Below are positions 1 through 9,390 of a DNA stretch of 64,000 bases, piece after piece. The position numbers and the translations under genes were made by a program. Each line of letters begins with the position of its first letter. Positions within the stretch are counted from its first letter, which is position 1. The notes under the pieces are model-generated. The model had not been told where the DNA came from and ran no database searches. It saw only the letters and a program-made list of their open reading frames with translations. This DNA comes from Phytophthora colocasiae (Eukaryota; Oomycota; Peronosporomycetes; Peronosporales; Peronosporaceae): the NCBI GenBank assembly GCA_018806915.1, contig JAGKQI010000066.1, positions 124,001 to 188,000 on the forward strand, in the 5' to 3' direction.

Positions 1-250
1 GTAGACATAACTGCCTTGTCAAGGCCTGTCACCGGCAACTTTCCGATAAAAGAAATCTCTCAACGAGAGTGCGCGGAGTGCGCTGGCTCAACGAGCACAT
101 TCTCCAATTCTCCCCAGCGAGCCAACCGCTCCTGAGGTGTCCAGTGACCAGGCGTCTACGCCCCAGCGCCTCAGCGCTTTCCGGTCCTGAGCCCTCGGCT
201 CCTCTCACGCCCTCCGATTCCGGAGTATTTCGCGGCGTCTCGCCTTCGCT

Positions 251-870
251 ATGGAGCGATGTTTAAGGCCAGCCCGACGTCAAGTGGTAGCGGTGGCTCA
301 CCCTTCGAGTACACGACAGCGTCGCCGAGCGCGCGACCCACGTCGCTCTCCTACAGAGGAAGGCGAGGTCGGAGTGGACTACGAGGAGTCCGAACAGGGC
401 GATGCCCATGCGTCTCCTGCTCCTGCGAGCCCTCGGACGACCCGATCTGAGCTGCGCTCTCCACGCGATCCGCGTCGGTACTCAATTCCTCGGCAGCTGC
501 GGCAGCCCAATCCGTTCCCGGAGGGACCTTCGAGCCTCGTGCTCAACGCGTTTGCGCAACGCACCACCGCTTCCTGCTCGCGATGAGCCAGAGTCACTCA
601 AGGGAGTCGAAGACGCGATCACCAACCCTCTGGATGAGGCACAGGAGGCTTCCTGAGCGGTGCTCCAGAGTCACGTCGACCGGTCCAACGGGACATCGTG
701 GGGACTTCGTCGCGGCGCGACTACGGCTTCGAGCCTCGCGACCCTGCCGAGCAGGTGAAGCAGTTGATGGCGCAGCCAAACCTGCATGGTTACGCCATAG
801 GCAATCCTCCACGTACGGTGGCTGAGACTCCAGCAGCGCCAGGGGCTCCATGAGCGTTTCCTGACCCCGC
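251..870 (+). pseudogene. broken low-complexity coding remnant
   Basis: Three plus-strand frames each give a coding-looking piece. The first is an acidic, Ser/Pro/Arg-rich stretch (EEGEVGVDYEESEQGD, then repeated SPRD/RSPRDP). The second holds PESLKGVEDAITNPLDEAQ. The third runs DPAEQVKQLMAQPNLHG. The pieces pass from one frame to the next, as in a single protein broken by small indels. It lies directly upstream of the 313-codon frame at 873-1814 and on the same strand, so it may be the N-terminal part of that protein. No family is recognised. It is antisense to Gypsy-1 and could be the 5' part of an accessory ORF of that element. Confidence 0.3.
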
Positions 871-872
871 AG

Positions 873-1814
873 GTGTGCACACTCGCCGAGTATCGGCAAC
901 GCTTAGATAAGCAACGGCGACGGGAGTCTGTGCCTCAGATGAGGACTTATCCACTCCTGCTCCAAACCGGAGAGACCACCCGGGACTACATGGTCCATGT
1001 GGCCACCTGGGCCGAGGCTTCACGGAAGCTCGCGTCGTTTGACCGGCTCATGGAGAGCTGCGCCGAGGTGGACGTCCGCCTCGCCCGAGGTCTACTCTTC
1101 CAGTATGCGAAGATACGCGTGCGGCCCGGCCGCTTTCCTCGTCACACGACGGCAGTGGCTCCCGCCTCTCAGGCCACTATCCCTGCTTCGCAGGATGCTC
1201 CTTCAGTCTCCGAGGGAGACTCGCTGGCTGTGCCAGCCACGGACCAGAGCCTGAGCTCGGCTGCTAGTCCGTCAGCTTCTCACACTAGTGGTGAGAAGCG
1301 GGTGTCGACCGAGTGGTCGACCTCGATCCCTTCGGGCGCCCCCGATCTTCGCGATCAAAAGCGTCCACGACGTCAGGGCAGTCCTGCCTCAGGGACCCTT
1401 CAAACTCCCACGAGTTTTAGGAATGAGGATATCCACGCCACTTCACCAGATACTGGTTTTGACTACGGTGGCGACGCCGCGCCATCAGGCGCTCCACGTG
1501 GTAGTGGGGAGTCCCCTGCTCATCGAGCAACGGCGGAGGAGGCCGATTCGCTGCGGAACGCCGTACTCGATGAGTGTGACGAGCGCTATTTGTCGCATCG
1601 CGCCTGGTACCAACTCGATCACTCGATCGGTACTCTCCGGAGTCAGACTCAGTCCCTTCAAGGGAACGTCGAGAGTGTTTGGCATTCGCATGCCCGTCTC
1701 GCTCATGACATGGAGGAGATTGAAAGCCGGATGGCTTGGCTCGAAGGTCCTCAGTCTGACTGCTCGCCTGCACCAGCAGGAGCTTCCAGCTCGCTGAGTT
1801 GCGAGGTCAGGTGA
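873..1814 (+). CDS. hypothetical protein, antisense to the Gypsy-1 3' end
   Basis: An open frame of 313 codons that opens at GTG, not ATG. The same frame stays open upstream of 873, so the true start is unknown. Residues 1-90 look folded (TLAEYRQRLDKQRRRE, ETTRDYMVHVATWAEASRKL). Residues 95-220 are Ser/Pro/Gln-rich and disordered. Residues 215-290 are helix-prone with heptad-like spacing (SIGTLRSQTQSLQGNVESVW). From about 1284 to 1773 it overlaps, on the other strand, the decayed chromodomain of Gypsy-1, so one of the two frames may be open by chance there. No family is recognised. The location downstream of pol and antisense to it matches an accessory ORF of a retrotransposon, as in element B. 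Confidence 0.4.
   Translation: MCTLAEYRQRLDKQRRRESVPQMRTYPLLLQTGETTRDYMVHVATWAEASRKLASFDRLMESCAEVDVRLARGLLFQYAKIRVRPGRFPRHTTAVAPASQATIPASQDAPSVSEGDSLAVPATDQSLSSAASPSASHTSGEKRVSTEWSTSIPSGAPDLRDQKRPRRQGSPASGTLQTPTSFRNEDIHATSPDTGFDYGGDAAPSGAPRGSGESPAHRATAEEADSLRNAVLDECDERYLSHRAWYQLDHSIGTLRSQTQSLQGNVESVWHSHARLAHDMEEIESRMAWLEGPQSDCSPAPAGASSSLSCEVR
1284..1773 (-). pseudogene. integrase chromodomain tail of Gypsy-1
   Basis: The frame starting at 1773 reads through a Pro-rich linker into HYHVERLMARRR, then QYLVKWRGYPHS. That is a chromodomain with the aromatic residues and KWRGY core typical of Gypsy chromoviruses. It meets a TAA at about 1417-1419, exactly where the family normally has a charged residue before NSWEF. 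Translation past the stop continues in register (NSWEFEGSLRQD) to a second stop near 1284. The frame differs from that of the integrase, which ends at 1874, so at least one frameshift separates them. In chromoviruses this domain is thought to steer integration toward modified chromatin. Confidence 0.75.
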
Positions 1815-1873
1815 CGTTGCTGCTGCAGATGACGCAGCCTGGGCACGTGTCGTCGGTGCCAGCGCCTCCGCGC

Positions 1874-3856
1874 TCACCCCGCGGGGTCCCGATATGGCTT
1901 AAGCAAGCCGACGTAGAACACCGGGTGTGTTCGCATCCGCTTTGGCAAGTCAAGCGTGTATGCCAGGCCCTTCTTGGCCACGACCGTAAATGGTCCGATG
2001 AAACGCGGACGCAATTTCGTCTTAAAGACATTTGACACTGCATGTGTAGGTAGGTTCTTAGCGTTTAATAAAACCTGGTCACCGACCTTAAATTCCCATA
2101 CATTGCTTCTACCTTTCGTATCCGCTTGTTCCTTCTGAACGTCTTGGCTTTCAGCCATCGCGTCACGTACACGGCGTAATACGCTCAATCTCACCGAGAG
2201 GAAGTCATCGACTTGTTTACGCACAGCAGAAGGGCTGATATCAGCAAGCTCGGAGTCGAGCGACGGCACAGCCTCTCCCCCACCAAGCCCAAGGCTACCG
2301 CGTGGCGGAGTGAGCGGAACGCGCGGGTGCGCAAGGCCGTTCACGTAGAACGGGGTGAAGCCTGTCGAGGCATGCACCGCATTGTTCATGGAGAACTCAA
2401 CGAGAGGGAGCATAGCGCTCCAACGCTTCGGCGTTTCAGCGCATACGCTGCGGAGGATGTCCTCCAGGACGCGGTTCACGCGTTCGGTCTGACCGTCGGT
2501 CTGCGGATGGTCCGCCGTGGACATGTCCAGTCGAGTACCCAGCACCTTGAAGACGGACGTCCAGAAGTGACCCGTGAAACGGGGATCTCGATCCGAGACA
2601 ATGGTCTCAGGCAGCCCATGCTGGCGGAAGACCCGATCGATGAAGATCGTCGCTGTACCAGCACCATCGACGGTGTCCGGCACAGCCGCTAGATGAGCCA
2701 TCTTGCTCAGACGGTCAACAAAGACCACCACGCCCGTGTTGCCTGCCGAGTCCTTCGGCAGGCCAAACACAAAGTCCATACTTATGGACTGCCAACACCC
2801 AGAGGGTACAGGTAAGCTCGCCAAAGGCGCAGCCGCATGCGGCGAGGGTTTAACCCGCTGACACGTCTCGCACGTGCGCACATATGTGCTGACCCACTTG
2901 TACATCTTCGGCCACCAGTACATGGAGCTCACCGAGCCGTACGTCTTCTCGCGACCGAGGTGGCCGCCTGTGGGTGTGTCGTGAGCCTCATAGAGGATAC
3001 GGTACTTCAGATCCTCATCGTGAGGAACTACCACTCGTGGTGGGTCATCCTGACCCGTGCTGTAGTACAGCAGACCGCCTTCCAGGCTGTAGCGTTGGAG
3101 TCTCGCCTTTAGGCGTCGTGACAGAGTCACCTTTGAGTCTTTAAACTCATCGCTCCCCAGAGCTTGGAGCAACGCGACACAAGAGTCGTCCTGAGCGTAC
3201 GCTGCTCGAACCATGTCCGTCACGGACGACGTCACCGAGGTGACATGAGATAACTCATAGTCCGGGCGACGTGATAACGCGTCAGCGAGGACGTTCTGCC
3301 TGCCAGGCTTGTACTTCACCTCGAAGTTATACTCCGCAAAGAAGGAGAGCCATCGGGCCATCCTCTGCGAGAGGTGAGGCGACTGCGTCGCTGTGCGTAG
3401 TGACGCATGATCCGTGTAGATCACAAACGGCTTGGAGCCGAGCAGGTGAACCCTGAATTTGACGAGAGCGTACTTCATCGCAAGTAGCTCCTTGTCATGA
3501 ACTGGATAGTTCTTCTCAGCAGCCTTGAGCTGTCGCGACTCAAACGCAATGACGCGTTCGCGCCCTTCGGCGTCCACTTGTAGCAAAGCACTGCCGATGG
3601 CAAAGTCCGAGGCGTCACAGACGACAATAAACGGACGAGCGGGGTCTGGCAGCGCCAGTATCGGTGCCTGAAGCAGGCTATCCTTGATACAAGTGAACGC
3701 ATTCTCGTGCTTGGCACGCCATACCCACTCGGCATCCTTCTTACGGAGATCCGTCAGTGGCCGAGCCAACTCAGCGTAGTTCTCGCTGTACTTGTGCAAG
3801 TAGTTGGCCAAACCCAGCCACTTACGCAAGTCCTTCTGGTTCAAGGAACCGGCCAA
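1874..3856 (-). CDS. Gypsy-1 pol: RNase H and integrase
   Basis: 660 codons. The start covers the end of the RT connection (KWLGLANYLHKY). RNase H follows, with its first motif VVCDASDFAIGSALL near residue 80 and YTDHASLRT near 150. The integrase zinc finger reads H..H..C..C through TPTGGHLGREKT and CETCQRV. The catalytic core has D in SMDFVFGLP, D in VSDRDPRF and E in DGQTERVNRVLED, so the DDE triad is present. The C-terminal GPF/Y region (GPFTVVAKK) ends just before the stop. The preceding RT lies in another frame ending at 3841, so a frameshift joins them. The protein would remove the RNA strand and insert the cDNA. Confidence 0.85.
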   Translation of the reverse strand: MAGSLNQKDLRKWLGLANYLHKYSENYAELARPLTDLRKKDAEWVWRAKHENAFTCIKDSLLQAPILALPDPARPFIVVCDASDFAIGSALLQVDAEGRERVIAFESRQLKAAEKNYPVHDKELLAMKYALVKFRVHLLGSKPFVIYTDHASLRTATQSPHLSQRMARWLSFFAEYNFEVKYKPGRQNVLADALSRRPDYELSHVTSVTSSVTDMVRAAYAQDDSCVALLQALGSDEFKDSKVTLSRRLKARLQRYSLEGGLLYYSTGQDDPPRVVVPHDEDLKYRILYEAHDTPTGGHLGREKTYGSVSSMYWWPKMYKWVSTYVRTCETCQRVKPSPHAAAPLASLPVPSGCWQSISMDFVFGLPKDSAGNTGVVVFVDRLSKMAHLAAVPDTVDGAGTATIFIDRVFRQHGLPETIVSDRDPRFTGHFWTSVFKVLGTRLDMSTADHPQTDGQTERVNRVLEDILRSVCAETPKRWSAMLPLVEFSMNNAVHASTGFTPFYVNGLAHPRVPLTPPRGSLGLGGGEAVPSLDSELADISPSAVRKQVDDFLSVRLSVLRRVRDAMAESQDVQKEQADTKGRSNVWEFKVGDQVLLNAKNLPTHAVSNVFKTKLRPRFIGPFTVVAKKGLAYTLDLPKRMRTHPVFYVGLLKPYRDPAG

Positions 3857-5151
3857 TCCACAATGGCCTTGACCTTTGCTGGATCAGCACGAAGGCCATG
3901 CTTCCCAATGAAGCACCCTAGGAAGGGGATTTCTTCCGCGCCAAAGACGCACTTGTCTGCGTTGGCGTACAGCTTGTTCGTGCGCATGCACTCGAGCACA
4001 GCTCTCACGTGTTCCACGTGCACCTCAACGTCAGTCTTGCCGTGTTCGGCCTGACTGTGGACGAACACGTCGTCAAAGTACGTTTGTGCGAATGCCCGTA
4101 GGGGCCTGAACAGCTGCGTCACTAGACGATTGAACGTTGCGGGCGCGTTCGAGAGCCCTTGGGGCATGACGAGCCACTCCCAGAGCATACCGCTCGGGGT
4201 GCTCACCGCTGTAAGCGGAATATCACTGGCTCGCATGAGCAGCTGATAGTACCTATCGACTAAGTCGAGTGCACTGTACATGGTGCAACCCACCATGTTG
4301 TTCTGAAGAACATCCTTCCTAGGAATCGGCGTCTGCGCCGGAATCGTGGCAGTGTTGAGCTTGTTAAAAGCGTGAACGATACGCCACTTGCCATTCGGCT
4401 TTCTGACACAGAACGTTGGCGCGGAATGCGGAGACTTGCTCTCGCGCACGAGACCCGCCGCGTGCTTCGCACGGAAGAAGGCGTCAATGACGTCGCATTG
4501 CTCTTTAGGAAGAGGCCACTGTCGGGTCACGCAGTACTTAGTTCCGGGAACTAAGTCGATCTCATGACGAACGCCTCGGTCGGGAGGCAGGCCACTCGGT
4601 GGTTCCTTCGAGACAACGTCTCCATATTCCTTCAGCAAGGAGTGGAAGGGATCCGAGGGATTCTTGAGGATCTCCGATCCACTCCTGGCGTTCAACGCCT
4701 TCTTGACTTCGGCCAAGACAGACTCGTCAACAAGGGACGACGAGTTTAACTCCTCCTCAGGTCGAACGATGACCACCTCGGCGAATTCGCCAGCCTTCAA
4801 GGCATCGCCAAAGTCGGCGAAGGACATCTCTTCTAGCTCAAGGAGCTTGTCAACACTTGGCAAGTCGTCCAGCAGGACACTGCCTTCGGCACTACCGCCC
4901 ACTCCATCAACCAGAGTGTATAGCTGCCCACAGCCCTCCGGTGCGTCGGCACTTGACGTCACGGATGACTCAGACGCAGAGCGTCTCGCCCGAAGGGCCT
5001 TACGACGTCTTCGCCTAGCCGAAGATCGTCTACTCGACGGAGTACGTGCCGTCGCACAAGTTTCGGCCTCTCTCGGCCCAGTGTCAGGACACTCAGCGAT
5101 CCACTCGGTCGACGACCGATGCCGCTCAGCGGAGTACGTGCCGCTGCACAA
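3841..5151 (-). CDS. Gypsy-1 pol: reverse transcriptase
   Basis: 436 codons. The N-terminal third is a linker with a Ser/Arg-rich segment, then EVKKALNARSG and KEYGDVVSKEPP, typical of the region before a Ty3 RT. The RT core has ALDLVDRYYQLLMRASD (first catalytic Asp), MPQGLSNAPATFNRL and TYFDDVFVHS, where YFDD is the catalytic YxDD box. The thumb ends FLGCFIGKHGLRADPAKVKAIVDWP. The stop comes right after this, and the same protein continues in another frame from 3856. The protease is in a third frame and overlaps at 4959-5151. The catalytic core looks intact. Confidence 0.85.
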   Translation of the reverse strand: MCSGTYSAERHRSSTEWIAECPDTGPREAETCATARTPSSRRSSARRRRRKALRARRSASESSVTSSADAPEGCGQLYTLVDGVGGSAEGSVLLDDLPSVDKLLELEEMSFADFGDALKAGEFAEVVIVRPEEELNSSSLVDESVLAEVKKALNARSGSEILKNPSDPFHSLLKEYGDVVSKEPPSGLPPDRGVRHEIDLVPGTKYCVTRQWPLPKEQCDVIDAFFRAKHAAGLVRESKSPHSAPTFCVRKPNGKWRIVHAFNKLNTATIPAQTPIPRKDVLQNNMVGCTMYSALDLVDRYYQLLMRASDIPLTAVSTPSGMLWEWLVMPQGLSNAPATFNRLVTQLFRPLRAFAQTYFDDVFVHSQAEHGKTDVEVHVEHVRAVLECMRTNKLYANADKCVFGAEEIPFLGCFIGKHGLRADPAKVKAIVDWPVP

Positions 5152-5912
5152 TCAATGACCGTAACAGGTCCAGTGTCAGAGACACTCAGCGATCGACTTG
5201 GTCCACGACCAGTATCACTCGACGGAGTACGTGCCGCCCCACAGTTCACGGCCTGGTAAGGCCCGATGCCATCGGCATCCAGTGACAGTCCATGACCGGC
5301 GTCACTCGGGTTACGTGAGCTTTGCCCACACGTTGACTCACTGCCAACCAGCGCTATGCGCTCAACAGGGCTGCGATCCTCGCACTCGGTGCTGTCCACT
5401 AACTCGGACACACCGACTTCCAGCATCATTGCCGACTCGGCTCGATGCTCGCGCCAATAGCGCTTCTGCTTCCTAGCAGAGGTGGGTTCATGACTCGCCA
5501 AAGCTCCACTAGGAGAGAAGTGCGTAGCACCTAAGGTCTTCGACCTCCAGTCGATCCATGGCTCGTGGCGCTCCAGCCACGCCATACCAAGGATGAGGTC
5601 GTACCTCGAATCCAGGTCCAAGACCAAGCAGCGTTCCACGCTGTCGAAGTCCAGGAACTTCAGCCGTAGGTCCATGGGGACCTTGGCTGCCGTGACACGG
5701 ACGCCCGTCGCTAGACGGACAGTGACGGTGTCACCTCTTCGCGCTCGAAGCGCCTCAGCATATTGCTGACTACCCTCAACGGTGGAGCGTCTGACGTAGT
5801 TGCCAGACGCTCCTGAATCGATCAACACGATCCACGGCTTCTCGAAGCCCTTCACGTCCACATGGACGACCAGCAAGCCCTGCTTGCTCACACGTTCCGT
5901 GTTCAAGAGCAC
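4959..5912 (-). CDS. Gypsy-1 pol: aspartic protease
   Basis: 317 codons. Residues 1-20 lead into [16 protein letters not shown], the D-S-G flap-side motif of a retroviral-type aspartic protease. [15 protein letters not shown] follows at about residue 105, the second conserved ILGM element. The remaining 170 residues are a Ser/Arg/Thr-rich linker with internal repeats that ends inside the RT frame. Its start overlaps the end of gag by 10 nt, and the shift from the gag frame to this frame is -1. I see no canonical slippery heptamer there, so programmed frameshifting is possible but not shown. Confidence 0.75.
   Translation of the reverse strand: MLLNTERVSKQGLLVVHVDVKGFEKPWIVLIDSGASGNYVRRSTVEGSQQYAEALRARRGDTVTVRLATGVRVTAAKVPMDLRLKFLDFDSVERCLVLDLDSRYDLILGMAWLERHEPWIDWRSKTLGATHFSPSGALASHEPTSARKQKRYWREHRAESAMMLEVGVSELVDSTECEDRSPVERIALVGSESTCGQSSRNPSDAGHGLSLDADGIGPYQAVNCGAARTPSSDTGRGPSRSLSVSDTGPVTVIDCAAARTPLSGIGRRPSGSLSVLTLGRERPKLVRRHVLRRVDDLRLGEDVVRPFGRDALRLSHP
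5034..5236. repeat. degenerate ~92-bp tandem repeat in the protease-RT linker
   Basis: The string GAGTACGTGCCG recurs with ends near 5051, 5143 and 5236, so the period is about 92-93 bp. Each is preceded by a related block (GTGTCA.GACACTCAGCGATC, then TCGACGACC). The encoded linker repeats [13 protein letters not shown] and [13 protein letters not shown]. The repeat spans the point where the protease frame gives way to the RT frame, and a period not divisible by three could itself have caused the frame change. Confidence 0.6.
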
Positions 5913-6764
5913 GGAGCTCTTCGGGGCTGAGCCCCAGTGCTCATACGCTGCACCGCAGCTCGTAGCTCGGCTACTTCATCTTCAGCATAGCTGAGGTCCA
6001 TGGGTTCGGGTCCCCCGGACCCTGTGCTATTAGCACCGACCCTCGACAACTTAAAGTTGTGTTCAGCATTCAATGCCACGCTAACAGCGTCCTCGAAGGT
6101 GCGAGGATTCTGACGGAATGCCTCCGTCCTGGCCACGCCAGCTCTCAGACCTTCCATGAAGATAGTCACAGTGACCACCTCAGGTAGAGGATCGGCAGCA
6201 ATGCCGGCAATGAGCGTGCGCAGCTCTTGGACATAGTCCACCAGGTCCTTCTTGCCCTGTCGGCAAGCGAGGAAGCGTGACCGCACGCGATACGCCTGGT
6301 TAGGTGGAGCAAATACTTGCGTAAGTTTGGCCTTAAGCTCACCCCAAGTGGGGAAGGCCATTTCTACCGACGTCCCAGACGTCAAGGCCCATTCTCGTGC
6401 TCGACCTTCGAGCTTAGAGATGGCGAACGCCACGCGTTGGCCTTCCAACTGGAGCATAGCGGCCCCCATGGCCATCTCGACCTCTCGGGTCCACAATAGG
6501 AGGTTCTCTCCTTCGTGCCCGTGAAAGGTCTTCACGCTGAGCGTGACGGGCTTAGCTCTCGGGCGGGATTAACTCCTTTTACATTCCGCTGAATGTGCTC
6601 AACGAGAGCGTTCTCGTACGAGGCAAATGCCTCCAGGCGCGCGTTGACGGCCTCCGGCCCTTGAGACGCAAGGTGCGCCATACCTTCAGGGCCCAGCAAG
6701 GACGTAAGCTTGTTAAGCGTGTCCCGCTGACTCGAGTCAAGTGAGCGTATGCTTCTGGCTCCAT
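5903..6764 (-). pseudogene. Gypsy-1 gag (capsid), frameshifted
   Basis: The main frame (6535-5903, 210 codons) starts near [20 protein letters not shown] and continues through [10 protein letters not shown] and a retrotransposon-gag fold ([31 protein letters not shown], given here in pieces). Upstream, another frame carries LLGPEGMAHLASQ and LEAFASYENALVEHIQRNV, which fits the missing N-terminal Gag, and a short ATG frame begins at 6764. At least two small indels separate these pieces. No CCHC zinc knuckle is visible. The frame ends ten bases into the protease frame. The product would form the virus-like particle. Confidence 0.7.
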
Positions 6765-6802
6765 TCTCACAGAGAAACAGTCTTCAACTCAGGAGTTGGA
6801 TT

Positions 6803-6819
6803 GACTACAAGTGCTACCA
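6803..6819 (-). other. putative tRNA primer-binding site of Gypsy-1
   Basis: On the minus strand TGGTAGCACTTGTAGTC lies two bases after the proposed LTR end. It starts with TGG, as needed to pair with a tRNA CCA end. The matching tRNA is not identified and the call depends on the LTR boundary. Confidence 0.35.
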
Positions 6820-6821
6820 GA

Positions 6822-7233
6822 TGCAGCGGGGCTGCGTAGGTGTGCACGGCACAGAGGAAGTTGGGTTGACTCGTAGAGTCCTGCTTGCAAGGCACTAGCC
6901 TTCGGTTCTATACAAGAACCAAGTAGTCCACTAAATACGGGACTCTCACAATCAGTGTCCCTATAATAAAGGAACTAACACTAATTATGTAAAATGCAAA
7001 CTGATTTTTATTTATTTTATTGCCCTAATCCTGAATGTAACGGATTTAGTATCTAACATACTAAATCCTAATCAAATGTAATGTGTGGCTCTGAGCTAAC
7101 AGCCAGCAACTGGCTACATATGTGACGTGTGAGAAACACTATGTGTTGTACACGGATCTGTGACTTGTGACCTGGATGGTGTATACCACACCTATTGTAG
7201 CCAAGGCGCGCAGCGCCGTGTAACCCCGTTACA
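6822..7233 (-). repeat. putative 5' LTR of Gypsy-1
   Basis: An AT-rich block that stands out from the GC-rich coding DNA. On the minus strand it begins TGTAACGGGGTTACAC and ends CTGCA, giving TG...CA ends, with an AATAAAATAAATAAA-like stretch inside and a primer-like site after it. The partner LTR is outside the window, so the limits cannot be confirmed by alignment. Confidence 0.4.
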
Positions 7234-7244
7234 GGGTCGGTTGG

Positions 7245-8019
7245 TTGGTTAGCCTGATCGCTGGGCCCAACGTGCAGGCCCTACTTGCTACCCGACCTTG
7301 GGAGGTGCTCCGCAACCGACCGGCCCCCCTCACCTTCGATCTCGGTCTACATCGTCGTGCTGGAACTCTGCTGGGGCAGATCGCGGATGCCTACGCCACC
7401 TTCGAGTCAGATCACCTGCAACGTACTCGATCTGCTGGCCCTGGAGCCGTGGAACGACTACGCGAACCCGGGTCCCCTCACGTTCGACCTCAATTTGCAT
7501 GAGAGGGAGGGAACACCCCTCGCGGCCGTGGCCGCCACCTATCGCGTCCTGGAGGAACGGCACCGTCAGGCGTTTTGGGAGTCCACCCATAACCTCGAGA
7601 TCACCTCTGCCATGCAAGATGCGGATCTCGAACTGCAGCGGTATTACGTCGCTCGCAAGGCTAGGCGGAGTCGGGCTGGGTCTGCTTGGCGCCGATTCCT
7701 CGCCTCCTTCCCCGCCATGATGCGCGACCAGTGGTTCGATCTCGACATCCTGTTGGATCCGTTCTTCCTTCACCTCCCCATTCCGGCAGTGGATGCGGTT
7801 CGTTGGTATCCCGGCGTGGTCTCTCGGCGTGCCAACCGGGCGGATCCCAACGCGAACGTCCCAGAGCCGGCGAACCTGATCGAGGCTCTGGAGGAGTGTG
7901 ACGAGGCGGATCCGTGGCGTAACCAGTATCGGCAAGACCCGGTCAACCACCCCGCTACTAGGATCCCCCGCCTCATCGGCAAGTTCAATCCTCCTCCCGC
8001 TGGGGCCGCTTCTCCGTAA
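7245..8019 (+). pseudogene. C-terminal part of the A/B-family antisense accessory protein, chimeric
   Basis: From about 7415 to 8019 this matches almost base for base the 3' half of the accessory ORF of element B (minus strand, 28399-29000): LLALEPWNDYANPGPLTFDL, EERHRQAFWESTHN, FDLDILLDPFFLHLPIPAVD and the end PPPAGAASP. Before 7415 the DNA is different but encodes a diverged version of the same motif (RPWEVLRNRPAPLTFDLGLH, then GTLLGQIADAYATFESDHLQ) in another frame. So two related copies have been joined near 7415. The N-terminal coiled-coil half is missing. It lies antisense and 3' to the pol of copy A, as in B. Confidence 0.65.
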
Positions 8020-8373
8020 GTCGTGCTAACTTCGATCACCTGCAGCAAGGCACGGGGCTTTTCCCCGAGTTCGGATTCGGAACCCCATCTAGGGCCGTTC
8101 TGCATTCTTCCATCTCCATTCGTAACTCCCATAATCTCCACTCGTGATTCTCGTATTCTCCATTCCCACAGTCATTCCATCGTACTCCATCATTTTGAGA
8201 ATGTGATCCCCTTTCATCTCCATCTCGACATCCCGGATCACCATCTTCCAACGTCAAATTCCCTACGCACATGCATATACACAAATATAAAACTCTCGCT
8301 CTGATCTGGATTCTCCTCCACATCAGCTTCCTCGATCACGGCGAGGCAACCCTGTCACCTCGCCTGACTCTCC

Positions 8374-9390
8374 TTACACCTCTTCATGCGACTGCATCAC
8401 GCCGAACCGGTTCCGATTAGCGTGGTCACGTAGGAACGCGCTCAATATGGCCCCACAGTTAAGATCAGCTTCGTCGACCCACGTTGGCTCATCATAACCG
8501 ACCCAGTGCACCAGAAATTCACGATAGATCCGGCCGTAGCGAGTTCGTTTCCCACTTCGCATGTCCGAGATCCGTTCGACCTCGTACTCATCGGCATCCA
8601 GATCTGGGACCCAACTGTCCTCCGGAAGGAGGATCTCATCGAAATCGAGCCGATCTGCTTCATCTACCGTCAACTCGATCCGCGGTCGATCCGGGAAACT
8701 CCGCACCAGCTTTAGCTTAGAAACATGGACCACTGGGAAGATATGGTAATCAGAGCCCGCGATCTCCAGCTTGATCGTGAATTCATTGAGCTTCTCTGCA
8801 ACACGGAACGGGCCATGCCAAAGGTGGGCGAGTTTACGGGCATACCCTTCCTTCACACGATCTAGGTATAGCCAAACTCGTGATCCAGCTTCGATCTGAT
8901 GCGGATCGACATCCTCATTGTGCCGATCAGCTCGGTCCGCAATCGCCTCTCGCAGCCTAGCGTTGACCTGTTCTCTCGACTGCTGGTAGTATCTCTGAAC
9001 GCGATATCTCCACCGTCTTGGATCGCGATCGTGGCGTCTGGTCGATCCGATCGGGATCGTTGCCTCCAACGTCGATCTCGGATCCCATCCATGTACCAGG
9101 TAGTGAGGGGTATCTCCCCGAACCCGATCGTGAGCCGTGTTAATGGCGAACGTCAGTCTCTCCGCGTATTCATCCCAGTCCTTCTGATCGAGATCTTGAA
9201 CGTACATCTTGATCGCCCTAGTCGCCGTTTGCATCATCCGTTCCGCAGTCCCGTTGGCTTGTGGCCGGTAGGCCATCGTCGCCCGTTGTCGCTGCCCCAG
9301 GATCCTATTGAACGATCGGAAGAAGTCGGACATGAAACCCGGTTCTCGATCGTGCCTGATCATCTCGCTAGCACCAAATCTGCGGAACAC
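8374..9390 (-). CDS. copy A integrase catalytic core and chromodomain
   Basis: 338 codons. The start overlaps the previous frame by 31 nt. The core holds IRHDREPGFMSDFF (second Asp of DDE) and MAYRPQANGTAERMMQ (Glu). It is followed by a long helical region, then the GPFRVAEKLNEFTIKLE fold and VVHVSKLKLVRSF, as in Gypsy integrases before the chromodomain. The end is a chromodomain: YEVERISDMRSGKR, FLVHWVGYDEPTWVDEADLN, with an aromatic cage-like WVGYDEPTW. The first catalytic Asp (MDHIPS) is at the end of the upstream frame, so the integrase is split by a frameshift that copy B shares. Confidence 0.85.
   Translation of the reverse strand: MFRRFGASEMIRHDREPGFMSDFFRSFNRILGQRQRATMAYRPQANGTAERMMQTATRAIKMYVQDLDQKDWDEYAERLTFAINTAHDRVRGDTPHYLVHGWDPRSTLEATIPIGSTRRHDRDPRRWRYRVQRYYQQSREQVNARLREAIADRADRHNEDVDPHQIEAGSRVWLYLDRVKEGYARKLAHLWHGPFRVAEKLNEFTIKLEIAGSDYHIFPVVHVSKLKLVRSFPDRPRIELTVDEADRLDFDEILLPEDSWVPDLDADEYEVERISDMRSGKRTRYGRIYREFLVHWVGYDEPTWVDEADLNCGAILSAFLRDHANRNRFGVMQSHEEV

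Larger units (their letters stand above)
1284..7233 (-). mobile_element. Ty3/Gypsy retrotransposon Gypsy-1 (chromodomain type), decayed
   Basis: On the minus strand the order is LTR (6822-7233), primer site, gag, protease, reverse transcriptase, RNase H, integrase and chromodomain, which is the Ty3/Gypsy order. The coding region is broken by several frameshifts and one clear nonsense codon in the chromodomain, so it cannot make a full polyprotein. The 3' LTR is not in the window: no sequence in 1-1280 resembles the AT-rich 5' LTR. Its RNase H keeps the usual DASD and TDH motifs, unlike the A/B family next to it, and GATC is not enriched. It is therefore a separate lineage. Confidence 0.85.

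Noticed and set aside
5903..5912. Programmed -1 frameshift site between gag and protease of Gypsy-1
   Set aside because: The 10-nt overlap and direction fit, but no slippery heptamer is visible and the element has many other indels, so it may be plain decay.
7330..7950. Minus-strand open frame of 206 codons opposite the accessory ORF of copy A
   Set aside because: It is the shadow of the accessory frame. Its residues show no domain, and the plus-strand frame matches copy B with protein-like conservation.
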